NCBI GenBank assembly: GCA_963841205.1
Contig: CAWJCH010000031.1
Span: forward strand, 8,262 to 72,261
Origin: CAWAWP01 sp963841205
GTDB lineage: Bacteria; Chloroflexota; Ktedonobacteria; Ktedonobacterales; JADMIN01
Direction of reading: 5' to 3'
Length of the DNA stretch: 64,000 nucleotides
The position numbers and the translations under genes were made by a program. The notes under the pieces were generated by a model. The model made no database searches. It worked only from the letters and a program-made list of their open reading frames with translations, and was not told the DNA's origin. This document shows positions 7,917 to 16,728 of this stretch, one piece after another (position 1 is the first letter of the stretch; every line of letters starts with the position of its first letter).

Positions 7917-9135
7917 TGGCGGCAGGATCGTAGGAGGCACCGGTACGGAGCAGATGGTAGATGACGGTGAGCCGCTTGCGCGAGAGGATGGTGAGGGCCT
8001 CCTTCTTGGCCCGCCCGCGGTCCAGCAAGCGCTGGTAGCGCGCGTGCCATTCGGGCCGGAAGCGGACCGCGACCAAAGTCGCCATGTAGAGCGCGTGGCG
8101 CAAGGCGCCAGGGCCGCGCTTGGACCGCCGCCGCTGGCCGGCGAAGCGCCCGCTGTCGTGCGTGCGCGGCTCCAGGCCGGCGTACGCCACCACCTGATCC
8201 ACGCGGCAGAAGCGCGTGACGTCGCCGAGCTCCGCACGGATGGTGGCGGTCCAGGTCGGGCCTAGCCCAGGCACCTCGGCTTGCACCTGTTGGCTGGGCG
8301 GATCGTGGCGTAGCAACTCCGCCAGCGCGGCGTCCAGTTCCGCCACGCGGGCGTGCAGGTCGAGCAGGTGCAAGGCCAGGGTGCGCACGACGACCGAGCG
8401 CGCGGGGACCGCACGTTGACTGGCCGCCGAGTGCCGGGCGAGGTCCTGCAGCGCCTGCGCGTGAGCGCACGTCCAGCGGCATCCACTGACCTCGTCCAGC
8501 ACCCGGCTCAGCGCGTCGAGTGGCGCCTGGGCGAACGCCTGGGCCGAGCTGTAGGTGCTGAGCAGGCGCAAGACCGCCGCGGCGCCCAGGTCGGCGTGAG
8601 CGGGCAGGTGGCCGACCAGTTCGGGGAAGACGGGCACCAGCTCGTCGTGCAGGCGCTGGCGTGCCGCGCTCTGGCTCGCAATCAGGTCACGGCGGGTGCG
8701 CGTCAACGTTCGCAGGGCTTGGACCGTCTCGTCGGGCACACTGCTCGCCCGTGCCCAACCAGCCAGCAGGCCACGTGCCAGAGTGTGGGCGTCGATGCCA
8801 TCGGTCTTGGCACGCAGCCCTAAGCTGGCCGCCCACGACGCCGTCTGGTGCGGGTTGAGCAGCACCGCGACGTAGCCAGCGTGGCGCAGTGCGTCGTAGA
8901 GCGGTTCCCACAGACTGCCCGTCGACTCCAGCCCGATCCACAAGGCCGTCGGGTGATCCGCTCCCGCGGTCCACTCCTGCAGCCAATTGATCAGTTGCCC
9001 ATAGCCGTCGGCCGTCGCCGGGATCGGCGTGCTCTTGAGGCGCACGATGCCACTGGGCGCTTCCAGCGCGCAGACGACATGCGCAGACTTGGCTACGTCG
9101 ATGCCCACAACGTAGCGGATCTCGGGCGGCAACAT
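7885..9135 (-). CDS. IS110-family DEDD transposase, 416 aa
   Basis: Start MLPPEIRYVVGIDVAKS chosen because AGGAGG (complement of 9141-9146) lies 5 bases upstream. The N-terminal DEDD RuvC-like domain is visible: GIDVAK (Asp13), LESTG (Glu) and TDGIDAHTLAR (two Asp). The C-terminal Transposase_20 domain follows with VPGLGPTWTATI, YAGLEP and SKRGPGALRHALY. IS110 enzymes act with a bridge RNA made from the element's own non-coding end and cut without DDE chemistry. The reading frame is intact. Its last eleven codons and stop form one half-and-half palindrome (see 7885-7916). Confidence 0.9.
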   Translation of the reverse strand: MLPPEIRYVVGIDVAKSAHVVCALEAPSGIVRLKSTPIPATADGYGQLINWLQEWTAGADHPTALWIGLESTGSLWEPLYDALRHAGYVAVLLNPHQTASWAASLGLRAKTDGIDAHTLARGLLAGWARASSVPDETVQALRTLTRTRRDLIASQSAARQRLHDELVPVFPELVGHLPAHADLGAAAVLRLLSTYSSAQAFAQAPLDALSRVLDEVSGCRWTCAHAQALQDLARHSAASQRAVPARSVVVRTLALHLLDLHARVAELDAALAELLRHDPPSQQVQAEVPGLGPTWTATIRAELGDVTRFCRVDQVVAYAGLEPRTHDSGRFAGQRRRSKRGPGALRHALYMATLVAVRFRPEWHARYQRLLDRGRAKKEALTILSRKRLTVIYHLLRTGASYDPAAINPVAPAPQG

Positions 9136-9462
9136 GCCATCCTCCTGTTCACTCGGCTCACCGAGCGCTGTGGACGGCTGGGCCAGCCTGGCAGCCACCT
9201 GGCCTCCCGGGCGCGGTCCCCTTCGCCATGGGCGCTCACTGGGCTGCGGTTGCAGGTGCGGTGCGCTACACCCAGGGCGCAGTCGTTCGGCCATCGACCG
9301 TTCGCTGACGAGAGGCAGGCACGGCAGTCTTTCAAAGTCGGTCATGCCGAAGGGTGAAACAACGACCGTTTCCTGCCAGTTCTCCGGGTAGAGGCCCAGC
9401 CAACTCCCTACCCCAACTCCAATATAGAAGGGCGAAGCATTGAAAATCAGCGCCGCTCGCAG
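9136..9462 (-). ncRNA. Candidate IS110 bridge RNA region
   Basis: This is the non-coding end upstream of the IS110 transposase, where IS110-group elements encode a bridge RNA. Reading the minus strand, GGGTAG (complement of 9413-9418) and CTACCC (complement of 9388-9393) can pair around a loop of about 19 bases. No second copy is present to define donor and target loops, so the call rests on position and family knowledge. Confidence 0.3.
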
Positions 9463-9651
9463 ATGCGCGCCGCCCGTTCGCAGAGCCTCCCGGTGGTGTG
9501 CCCATCCGCTCCCGCCCGTGGCCCGCATCTTGATGCTCCCCCACGTGTCTGCCCGTCCAGCCGCGACCGCCACCGGTCCATGCTGCGCGTGGCAGCGCGC
9601 GGACACCGTTGCGGAGGATGGTTCACGCTAGGTCGATGGGGAGTCGGCACC

Positions 9652-11130
9652 ATGAAAGCGCGTGCCCGAACTGCAGGACTACTCGGCATCGCGGCTGGCG
9701 CCGGTCTGGCGGCGTGGGCCAGATCACGTCGCAGGCATGGCTCTGCTGGCAACGAGGCCCATGCGAGCGAAACCGCCGCGGAATACGCCCGTTCGCGGCA
9801 CCGTGTGCTCATTCTGGGCGCCGGCTTCGGAGGCCTCATGACCGCGAGGACGCTCGCGGCTCGCCTGCCTCTCGCATCGGGCACCAGCGTCCTCGTGGTA
9901 GATGAAGACAATAGCATGCTCTTCACCCCGTTGCTCTGGACCGTCGCCGAGGGTAGGGCCGAATCGGATGACGTGGTCGTGCCCATCCGCGCCTTCCAGC
10001 GCCACCGGGGCTACCACGTCCTCAAGGCCGCGGTGCTCCGGATAGACCTGGAGCGCCGCGTCGTGTTCACGACGGCCGGCGAGCGCCCGTATGACACCCT
10101 GGTGATCGCCGCGGGCAGCCTGACCGCCGTCCCCACCTTGCCCGGGCTGCGCGAGCATGCCCACGTCTTCCACACCCCCGCCGACGCGATCGAGCTACGC
10201 AACCGGCTCATCGACGCCGTGGAGGCGGCCCACGCCGCGGACGATCCGCAGGAACGGCGTGAGTGGCTCACCTTCGTCGTGAGCGGCGGCGGCGACACCG
10301 GCGTCGAGTTGGCCGCCGTCATCTCTACCTACCTGCACAGTGGCCTTTTCAAGGAGTATCCCTGGCTGGCCCAAGAGGACGTGCGTACCGTGCTCGTCGG
10401 ACGGGCGGCCCGGCTCATGCCGATGAGCGACGCGCACACTTCTGAGATGGTGCGGCGCGTGCTGCACGGCGAGGGCATCGAGGTGCATGCCGGCGTCTCC
10501 GTCGTAGGCATGTCGCCGCACGCCGTGCAGACCTCTGACGCTGCAATCCCCGCCCGCACGGTGTTCTGGGCGGCGGGCATTAGCGCGCCAGCACTCGTTC
10601 GCGACCTCCCCGGGCGCCACGCACAGAACGGCGCGCTCGTCGTGGACGACCATCTGCGCCTCCCCGAGCACCCCGAGGTCTACGTGGTGGGCGATTGCGC
10701 CTGGGCCTTCGACGCCGTGACCCACGCCGCGGTGCCGCCCACAGCGCAGGCCTCCGAGCACATGGGCGCGTACGTCGCGCGCTGCATCGCCGCCGGCTTC
10801 GACGGGCGGCAAGCGACGTCGTTCCGCTACGCGCCGCGTGGCCACCTCGCGCTCCTCGGCCGCCGCACCGGCGTCGCCCGCGTCGGCCCGCTGATCTTCG
10901 TCGGCCTCCCGGCGTGGCTGATCTGGCACGGCTACTACCTCAGCCATATCCCCTCCTGGCGCAATCGCGCGCGGCTTCTCCTCGACTGGACCCTCAGCGC
11001 CGTCGCCGGTAGCGAGACCAGCGAGATCCGCCTGGGCCGCGACGAGCCGATGCCCGTTGCCCAGGCCGCGCAGCAGGCGCCAGCCGGCGAAGTGTCCGAG
11101 CGGCCGAGTCCGGCGGCCGTCGGTCCGTGA
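9652..11130 (+). CDS. ndh: Type II NADH dehydrogenase (NAD(P)/FAD-dependent oxidoreductase)
   Basis: 492 aa. Membrane-peripheral flavoprotein that oxidises NADH and passes electrons to quinone without pumping protons. FAD-binding motif HRVLILGAGFGGLMTARTLA (about 50-70), NAD-binding motif FVVSGGGDTGVELA (about 207-220) and the second FAD motif VYVVGDCAWAF near residue 345 are all present. The C-terminal region (GLPAWLIWHGYYLSHIPSW) is the amphipathic part used for membrane binding. A short hydrophobic N-terminal extension (LLGIAAGAGLAAWARSRRR) precedes the Rossmann fold and may be an extra anchor. ATG at 9652 chosen as the first start next to that extension; the frame is open further upstream. 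Confidence 0.85.
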   Translation: MKARARTAGLLGIAAGAGLAAWARSRRRHGSAGNEAHASETAAEYARSRHRVLILGAGFGGLMTARTLAARLPLASGTSVLVVDEDNSMLFTPLLWTVAEGRAESDDVVVPIRAFQRHRGYHVLKAAVLRIDLERRVVFTTAGERPYDTLVIAAGSLTAVPTLPGLREHAHVFHTPADAIELRNRLIDAVEAAHAADDPQERREWLTFVVSGGGDTGVELAAVISTYLHSGLFKEYPWLAQEDVRTVLVGRAARLMPMSDAHTSEMVRRVLHGEGIEVHAGVSVVGMSPHAVQTSDAAIPARTVFWAAGISAPALVRDLPGRHAQNGALVVDDHLRLPEHPEVYVVGDCAWAFDAVTHAAVPPTAQASEHMGAYVARCIAAGFDGRQATSFRYAPRGHLALLGRRTGVARVGPLIFVGLPAWLIWHGYYLSHIPSWRNRARLLLDWTLSAVAGSETSEIRLGRDEPMPVAQAAQQAPAGEVSERPSPAAVGP

Positions 11131-11594
11131 CCGCTGCCAACCAATGGTCCCGATACCAACAGTCGCCGGCATCGCACCGGCCTTTTGCCGACTCCTCGGC
11201 AGCGACGCCTGCTTCGCCGAGATACCCATCCTCGCTTCGCCGCCGAGGACGACGAGTAGTCCAGCAGCATCGTGCCCGAATCTGATCAGAGGAGTGGCGC
11301 GTCCTGCTGCATCCGCTCGGATGTGTCTCGCGACGCATGCCATTTTGGCCGCGGACGGTGTGGCTCTCCGGAGATGCCTCGATCGGGAGTACGCTCGGCG
11401 CTCCAGGCCGCGGCATGCCCTAAGGAACAACATCCTAGTCCGATTCGGAATCAGGCGTTGTGCTCCAGCAGGTGTCGGCGGTGATGGGCGAGACTGTGAA
11501 TGCCGTAATTGGGTGGCACGCTTCCGCTCCCTCACCCGCGACGATGCATACCTACCGATAACGTTAGCCAGGTCATGCCCGCCTCGTTGGTCGC
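11131..11594. other. Intergenic region, no feature seen
   Basis: 464 bases between the convergent ends of the NDH-2 gene and the NmrA-type gene. Frames on both strands are short or Arg/Pro-rich. No clear terminator hairpin with a T-tract is visible. Confidence 0.4.
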
Positions 11595-12350
11595 TCATGT
11601 TCTCGGCTTGGATTTGTTGAACCACTCTTCAAAAGTGGTGGAACCAATGCGTGGACTCGCTCCGGGAGTGAGCGATTGATCGTTCAGCACGTAGCCGTAG
11701 TAGCGTGCATTGGCATCTGCTAGAACCTGGCGTGAGTCGCCCGTTTTGATCAAGAACTGCTTCATCAGGTCAGCCAGGCTGACACGTTCAGGACCGGCAA
11801 CTTCGACGATGTCATTCACCGGAGGACTCATGGCAATGTTGGCCAGGGTTGCCGCCACGTCATCGGCCGCAATCGGCTGCACCAGTGCAGGAGACACGTG
11901 CACCGTTTGTCCGATCGTGCCTTCCTGTGCAATGCTGCCCAAGAACTCGAAAAACTGGGTTGAACGGAGAATCGTGTAGGGGATGAGCGATTCCTCGATC
12001 AGGTTTTCCTGCGCCATTTTCGCACGCATGTAGCCGCTTTCCTGGAGACGGTCCGTGCCGACGACCGACAACGCGACGTGATGTGTGACGCCGGCCTTCC
12101 CTTCAGCAGCCACGATATGACGCCCCGAAGTTTCAAAGAACTCCAACACTGCCTTGTCCTCGAATGAAGGCGAGTTTGTCACGTCGACAACGACCTGGGC
12201 GCCCGCCAGAGCAGCATCTAAGCCTTCTCCGGTGACGGTATTCAGCCCAGACGCGTGTGAGGCCGACACCACATCTTGGCCTTCCTGACGGAGCAGAGTG
12301 ACGAGCTTCGAGCCGATGAGCCCACTGCCGCCGAGCACAACTATCCTCAT
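11595..12350 (-). CDS. NmrA/SDR-family NAD(P)-binding protein
   Basis: 251 aa, atypical short-chain reductase fold. The N-terminal motif MRIVVLGGSGLIGSKLVTLL is the GGxGxxG dinucleotide site. GVTHHVALSVVGTDRLQESG and YMRAKMAQENLIEES resemble the YxxxK region of the family but as YMRAK. YTILRSTQFFEFLGSI and a C-terminal substrate lid follow. Members are uncharacterised quinone or NAD(P)H-sensing reductases. AGGGAG lies 7 bases before the ATG. The GC content seems lower than in neighbours, which would fit transfer. A perfect hairpin (12383-12422) lies in its leader. Confidence 0.8.
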   Translation of the reverse strand: MRIVVLGGSGLIGSKLVTLLRQEGQDVVSASHASGLNTVTGEGLDAALAGAQVVVDVTNSPSFEDKAVLEFFETSGRHIVAAEGKAGVTHHVALSVVGTDRLQESGYMRAKMAQENLIEESLIPYTILRSTQFFEFLGSIAQEGTIGQTVHVSPALVQPIAADDVAATLANIAMSPPVNDIVEVAGPERVSLADLMKQFLIKTGDSRQVLADANARYYGYVLNDQSLTPGASPRIGSTTFEEWFNKSKPRT

Positions 12351-12382
12351 GGTGAACTCCCTTTCGGTTGCTGCAACCAGTG

Positions 12383-12422
12383 CTGTGGCCGCATCTCTCC
12401 TCTTGGAGAGATGCGGCCACAG
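12383..12422. repeat. Perfect 18-bp stem-loop upstream of the NmrA-type gene
   Basis: Arms CTGTGGCCGCATCTCTCC (12383-12400) and its exact reverse complement (12405-12422) flank a TCTT loop. It lies 33 bases upstream of the NmrA start, between that gene and the broken IS5. No T-tract follows, so it is not a standard terminator. The left arm (GGCC..ATCTC) resembles GGCCATCTCATAA near the right end of the IS5 (complement of about 13385-13397), so it may derive from an IS end. Confidence 0.7.
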
Positions 12423-12554
12423 ATTACACGCTGATCTGCCAGCAGACCATATGCCACATGTGCGGGATGCACCACTCTTCCGTAAGCGTCTTGTAGCAGG
12501 TCCTGATCCGCTCAGCCACGCTACCCTTCTGGTGGCCCAAGCGCATCCGCAAGC

Positions 12555-13351
12555 CCAAGGACCGAGGCGGACGTAGCATCGTACCGCCTGGCGGAGCAGG
12601 ATGAGGATGCAGCCGAGCTGGACGAAGCCGAGGTAATTGAGCGCGTGGTGTTCGTAGCGGACGACGAGGCGGCGGAAGTTGCCGAGCCAGGCGAAGAGCC
12701 GCTCGACCTTCGAGCGGCGACGGAGGCGGCCAGCGGACGACCATCCTGCGTCTTGGGACGCGTGCGTCCGCGGCGATGGGGCGCGATCAGCTCGATGCCG
12801 AGCGCGGCGAGGCCGTCATCCAGTGGATCAGCATCGTACGCGCGGTCACCGATGAGGCGCTCGGGCAGCGCGTTTACGAAGCGGGAGTCGAAGGGTGGCA
12901 GCGACGAGGGCGCTCTCGTGAGGCGAGGCCGAGGCGGCACAGACGGCGAGCGGAAGACCGGCGCGGTCTGCCACGGCCATGAGCTTCGTCCCTTTGCCGC
13001 GCTTGGTCGGCCCCACGCATCCCCCCCTTTCTTGGCCACGATGAACGTGCCGTCGATGAAGCACTCCGCGAGGTCAACCTTCCCACGCTCCTTCAGGTCG
13101 CGGGCGAACGCCTCAAGCACCCGCTCCAACGTCCCGTCGCGGACCCCGCGTTGGAAGCATCGGTGGAAGGTCTGGTACGGCGGATACCCTGCGGGCAGCT
13201 CAGCCCACTGCGCCCCGGTCCGCAGGATCCATAGGATGCCATTGAAGACCTCGCGGCTGCTGCGCCACGGCCGACCGCGTCCGTCTGCACGCCGCGGCAT
13301 CGTCCCCAGCGCTGGCTCCAACACCGTCCATTGCTCGTCCGTCAGATCCAT
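12555..13351 (-). pseudogene. Broken IS5-family (IS427-like) transposase
   Basis: AGGAGG precedes MDLTDEQWTVLEPAL. The N-terminal DUF4096-like part and first catalytic region (ECFIDGTFIVAKKGG) are in one frame. At AAAGGGGGGG (complement of 13021-13030) a -1 shift, typical of IS427 elements, leads to CVGPTKRGKGTKLMAVADRA. Two further shifts are not typical: near 12890 the frame returns to DSRFVNALPERLIGDRAYD, and near 12731 it moves again to RRSKVERLFAWLGNFRRL. The last block continues to YLGFVQLGCILILLRQ. Two extra indels make this copy inactive if the sequence is right. Confidence 0.7.
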
Positions 13352-13607
13352 CACTGCATCCTCCTGGATGCAGCCTACCATCCCTTTATGAGATGGCCTG
13401 TGGAACTAGAACATGTGCTATGGCATATGCCTCTGTATGTGCGTAGGATGCGATTCTGGCGGTTTGATTTGGAGATAGCCGTGTACTCGTTTCTGTTGCG
13501 TCACGCAACGTGGCGAGGCTATGGCGTGCGCAGGGGAAAGCCGTGAAGGTCGGCCAGATCTTTTGGCCGCTGATCGTCTGGCTGCTCTCGCACATCTGAC
13601 CCAAAAT

Positions 13608-13742
13608 CGAGCTATCTATCCATGCTGCTGAGAGTTGTGGACAGATAGCTCGCATCTTATGCGGTTTGTTCACCATGCTCGCGGCGGTGACCAAACCGCA
13701 TAACTTTGCCCGACTCAGGCCACTCGCTAGGATGCGAGTGAT
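13608..13742. other. Three consecutive stem-loops in gene-free DNA
   Basis: Stem 1: CGAGCTATCTATCCA (13608-13622) with TGGACAGATAGCTCG (13638-13652), 14 of 15 paired. Stem 2: TTATGCGGTTTGTTCACC (13657-13674) with GGTGACCAAACCGCATAA (13686-13703), 17 of 18 paired. Stem 3: CACTCGC (13721-13727) with GCGAGTG (13734-13740), perfect. The stems are closely spaced and overlap no credible gene in the otherwise empty 13352-13809 interval. This could be a structured RNA, a non-autonomous element or a set of operator-like sites. Confidence 0.6.
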
Positions 13743-13809
13743 ACCGTGTCGCGCCGAAGTGTTGTCGTTTGTCACCTCGTCACGTCGCGAGCCGTCAGAT
13801 GAGCTGATA

Positions 13810-14165
13810 CTAGGTCATCCTCGGTCCTTTCCTTTTGAAGATGCGACGCGGCCACCAGGGGAAGAGGGTGGCGGAGCGGACGAGCTCGGGGTAGCCATGG
13901 ATGGCGAGACAGCGCTCGGCTTGGACGTCCTCGAGCTCGTCGATGGTGGCCTTGTCGCTTCTTGATGCGTTGAGAGCTCCCCGGTGGGCATGGATCGTGC
14001 AGCGGATGAGGCCAGGGCGATGCTGGAGCGTGTTATGACCTGCCCTTGAGTGGCCTATTGCTGCTCTGGTGTGAGCGAAAACAGGGGTGGTTGGCGCCAG
14101 GTTCGTCGTCGTACCCGTATCCTACCGCGATTCTACCGCCTTTCGGGCAAGTTCATGACACCTTC
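13810..14165 (-). pseudogene. Internally deleted IS630-type element (3' transposase remnant)
   Basis: The minus-strand frame ending at TAG 13810-13812 reads ATIDELEDVQAERCLAIHGY then PELVRSATLFPWWPRRIFK. It matches the last about 45 codons of the intact transposase at 14568-15695 (ASIEELENAQAERCVALQGR, DLIRSTTRFPWWPLRIKN). Upstream only about 180 bases remain before a block at about 14150-14170 (minus strand CTAAGAAGGTGTCATGAAC) that resembles the 5' flank of the intact copy (CTAGGAAGGTGTCTCATACG). This suggests a copy whose centre was deleted. Confidence 0.55.
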
Positions 14166-14211
14166 TTAGACGAAGAAAGCAACAAAAGAGCGAGAAAGAA
14201 CGGCCAGCGCT

Positions 14212-14571
14212 ATGAGTTTCACCCAGACGCTCGAATCCTCGAAGGTCGAGGCGATACCGGCACCATTCCCCAACACTAAAGGGGCTGTCACGCTGAAGAT
14301 TTTGAACGCGGACCAGTCCTTGGGTCCTGCAGTGGCCCTGCTGAGAATGGAGCCGGGGAGCGAGATTGCACGACATCTGCACGAGCGCACCACGGAAACG
14401 TCGTACGTCCTTGACGGTGACTTCATAAACGAAGGCACCTCCTATCCGGCGGGCACGGAAATCAATATCAAGCCGATGACGGCTCACGGTCCCCATACGA
14501 CGAAGAATGGCTGCTCCGTCCTGGTCACGTTCAGCTATCCGTCTGCTCTCGATGACTTCACATTGGCCTAG
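14212..14571 (+). CDS. Single-domain cupin protein, 119 aa
   Basis: Small beta-barrel of the ChrR/acetylacetone-dioxygenase type. The first metal motif is seen in EIARHLHERTTETSYVLDGD (HxH and Glu) and the second in PMTAHGPHTTKNG. GTSYPAGTEINIKP is the turn between. Such cupins bind Zn, Fe or Mn and act as dioxygenases, isomerases or sensors; the role here is unknown. The gene is complete and ends 4 bases inside the end of the neighbouring IS630 transposase gene, which is convergent. Base composition is lower in GC than the surroundings. Confidence 0.8.
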   Translation: MSFTQTLESSKVEAIPAPFPNTKGAVTLKILNADQSLGPAVALLRMEPGSEIARHLHERTTETSYVLDGDFINEGTSYPAGTEINIKPMTAHGPHTTKNGCSVLVTFSYPSALDDFTLA

Positions 14572-15695
14572 CCGTCTGGGGACGGAAACTGGCCCAAGCG
14601 GGATCTGAAATCACGTTGCCTCGGCCCTTGCCGATTCTTGATCCGCAGCGGCCACCAGGGGAAGCGCGTCGTGGAGCGGATGAGGTCGGGGCGGCCTTGC
14701 AGGGCGACGCAGCGCTCGGCTTGGGCATTCTCCAACTCCTCGATGCTGGCGAAGTGCCGAGTGACCAATGCGGTGTTCGTCAGCGGCCACAGATGTTCGG
14801 CTGGCTGCAGCTCCGGGGAATAGGGCGGCAAGAAGAGCAGATGCATATGCTCGGGCACGCGCAGTCGTATGCTTTTGTGCCAGCCGGCGCGGTCCAAGAC
14901 GAGAATGATCTGCTTGGTGGGACTGGCGCCGACCTGGCGGGCAAAGGCGGCTAACTCCACTTCAGAGAGGGCAATGCTGACCGTCGAGGCCAGATGAAAG
15001 ACGGTTCGCCCCGAGGCGGGATGCACGAAGCCGACGAGGTAGCGCCACTCGAAGCGATGCTGGACCGGGGCCAGCGGGCGCTGGCCGTCGAAGCACCAGA
15101 CTTTGCGCAGGATCGGCTTGAGGCCAATACGGTGTTCGTCGACTGCCCACAGCTCAACCCGCGCGTGCGGGAAGGCGGTCGCCACCCGCCGCAGCAAGGG
15201 GCGCATGCGGACCTTAAACTCAGCTTGGGCCATCGCGTCAGCCCACACGTAGCGAGGCCGGGGTTTCAGCCAGCGGGCGCCGAGCCGTCGCAGGTACCGC
15301 CAGCCCAGTTGGCGGCGGACCTGACGTCCCAGACGCTGGCTCAGCCAGGCGGCCACGGTCCGCCCGCACCAGCGGTCGCCGTCGGGATGCGGGCTGGCCA
15401 CAGCCGCTTCCAAGTCTGCCAGGTGGGAGGCCGGCAGGGCGGGGCGCCCGGCACACAGCGCGTGGCGACGGTCTCGCATGCCCTCGGGACCGTCGATGTT
15501 GTAACGCCGGGCGATGTGGCCGATCCAATACGCGGAATAGCCGGTCACGGCGGCCACGGCTGCCGCCGTCATGCCGCCAGCCAGCAGCCAGAGGAAGTGC
15601 CAGTGGCTGCGCTCGACTGGATCCGCTGTGCGGCGATAGCGATCATGGAGTTCGTCGTCGGTGAGGTGAGGTTCGAGGTGGATGCGTCGTGGCAT
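14568..15695 (-). CDS. IS630-family transposase (single frame), 375 aa
   Basis: Intact DDE transposase of an IS630 subgroup different from that at 2140. N-terminal helix-turn-helix (TAAAVAAVTGYSAYWIGHIA), then DDE catalytic residues: ELWAVDEHRIGL (Asp186), ILVLDRAGWHKS (Asp268) and PPYSPELQPAEHLW (Glu300). No frameshift is needed. The ends of the element are not clear: I could not match convincing inverted repeats beside TA, although TA occurs at both flanks (14571 region and 15743 region). A deleted relative lies just to the left (13810-14165). Confidence 0.85.
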   Translation of the reverse strand: MPRRIHLEPHLTDDELHDRYRRTADPVERSHWHFLWLLAGGMTAAAVAAVTGYSAYWIGHIARRYNIDGPEGMRDRRHALCAGRPALPASHLADLEAAVASPHPDGDRWCGRTVAAWLSQRLGRQVRRQLGWRYLRRLGARWLKPRPRYVWADAMAQAEFKVRMRPLLRRVATAFPHARVELWAVDEHRIGLKPILRKVWCFDGQRPLAPVQHRFEWRYLVGFVHPASGRTVFHLASTVSIALSEVELAAFARQVGASPTKQIILVLDRAGWHKSIRLRVPEHMHLLFLPPYSPELQPAEHLWPLTNTALVTRHFASIEELENAQAERCVALQGRPDLIRSTTRFPWWPLRIKNRQGPRQRDFRSRLGQFPSPDG

Positions 15696-15754
15696 GCCCC
15701 CGTTCTACAACTACACGCCGCGACGTCGTATGAGACACCTTCCTAGGCAGGAGC

Positions 15755-16681
15755 TCAGGCTGCGAGATAGCCAGCCTCAGCAAGGCGGTCCAGTAGTAGG
15801 TGGAAGTAGATCAGACCGCCGTAATCCTGCCACCCGGCCAGGGCCTGGCGCACGCTGGTGTATGTCAGGGACTCGCTCAGGTGCAGCCAGTGTTGCAGGT
15901 GGTTACGAGCACCGACATCGTCACCTGGGAAGACATGGACTCGCCCGAGGCCACGGAGCAGCACATACTCCGCCGTCCAGCGCCCGACGCCCCGCAACTC
16001 GCGCAACCGTGCCGCCGCGGCGGCATCGTCCAGATCCGCCAGCCCTTCCAGATCCACCTGGCCTCCCGTGATGGCACGGGCCAGGGCGACGATCGCCTGA
16101 CCTTTCTGGTGGCTGAACCCGAGCGACCGCAAGGTCCCCGGTTCCAGCGTGGCAAGGTCCGCTGGCTGAGGAAAGGCATGCGCAGACCCACCCGGTGCGC
16201 CGAGCGTGACGCCATAGCGCTCGGCTAATCGATTGAGCAGGTGAATGCCCTGGATGAGGGTAATTTGCTGGCAGGCGATGCCATTGACGAGTGCTTCGAA
16301 CACCGTGGGAAAGCGCGGGGGCTTCATCCCGCGAAAGCGTACCACTAGGGGACCTAGCTGTGGATCGGCGGCGGCGAAGTGGTAGAACGTTGTCAGGTCT
16401 ATGCGGAGGCCGAGCAGGCGCTCTAGAGCGAGCGTGAGAGGCCCTTCCAGCCCGGGGGCGAGTCGGATGCCAGTGCCCGTGATGTGCAGCCGTGGCTGAT
16501 CCGGCGCACCCACCTGAGTCACCGTCACCTCGACGATGGAATCCGCTAGGGTGAGGGTGCGCTGATAGGCTTCGCCGTCCCATCTGTCCACGGCATTTTC
16601 GGGGCGGCGGCGCAGCGTCCAGGCTGAGAAGTCCAGCCGGAAAGGCGCCACAGGATCAAGCGCAAACGAGACGGTGCTCAT
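15755..16681 (-). CDS. alkA: DNA-3-methyladenine glycosylase II (AlkA type)
   Basis: 308 aa. Removes alkylated purines in base-excision repair. An N-terminal AlkA beta domain (VTVTQVGAPDQPRLHITGTG) is followed by the HhH-GPD domain: FPTVFEALVNGIACQQI, GFSHQKGQAIVALARAI, the hairpin LRELRGVGRWTAEYVLL and the catalytic Asp in FPGDDVGARNHL (254-255). Length and domain order fit the family and no Ada domain is fused. It is the first gene right of the IS630 and reads toward it, with a downstream neighbour DUF488 gene in the same direction upstream of it. Confidence 0.85.
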   Translation of the reverse strand: MSTVSFALDPVAPFRLDFSAWTLRRRPENAVDRWDGEAYQRTLTLADSIVEVTVTQVGAPDQPRLHITGTGIRLAPGLEGPLTLALERLLGLRIDLTTFYHFAAADPQLGPLVVRFRGMKPPRFPTVFEALVNGIACQQITLIQGIHLLNRLAERYGVTLGAPGGSAHAFPQPADLATLEPGTLRSLGFSHQKGQAIVALARAITGGQVDLEGLADLDDAAAAARLRELRGVGRWTAEYVLLRGLGRVHVFPGDDVGARNHLQHWLHLSESLTYTSVRQALAGWQDYGGLIYFHLLLDRLAEAGYLAA

Positions 16682-16728
16682 AGTTCAGTGACCCCAATTG
16701 GTTGATGCGTTCGCTTCAATCCGTCGCT

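Larger units (their letters stand above)
7885..9462 (-). mobile_element. IS110-family insertion sequence (ends approximate)
   Basis: Defined by a full IS110 transposase gene plus about 330 bases of upstream non-coding DNA. IS110 elements lack the inverted ends of DDE elements, so I cannot fix the borders from one copy. The element probably extends slightly beyond the transposase stop at 7885 and to about 9460, just before the leader of the NDH-2 gene. Confidence 0.6.

Noticed and set aside
13386..13775. Minus-strand 129-aa frame.
   Set aside because: It runs through the three stem-loops and shows no protein-like pattern.
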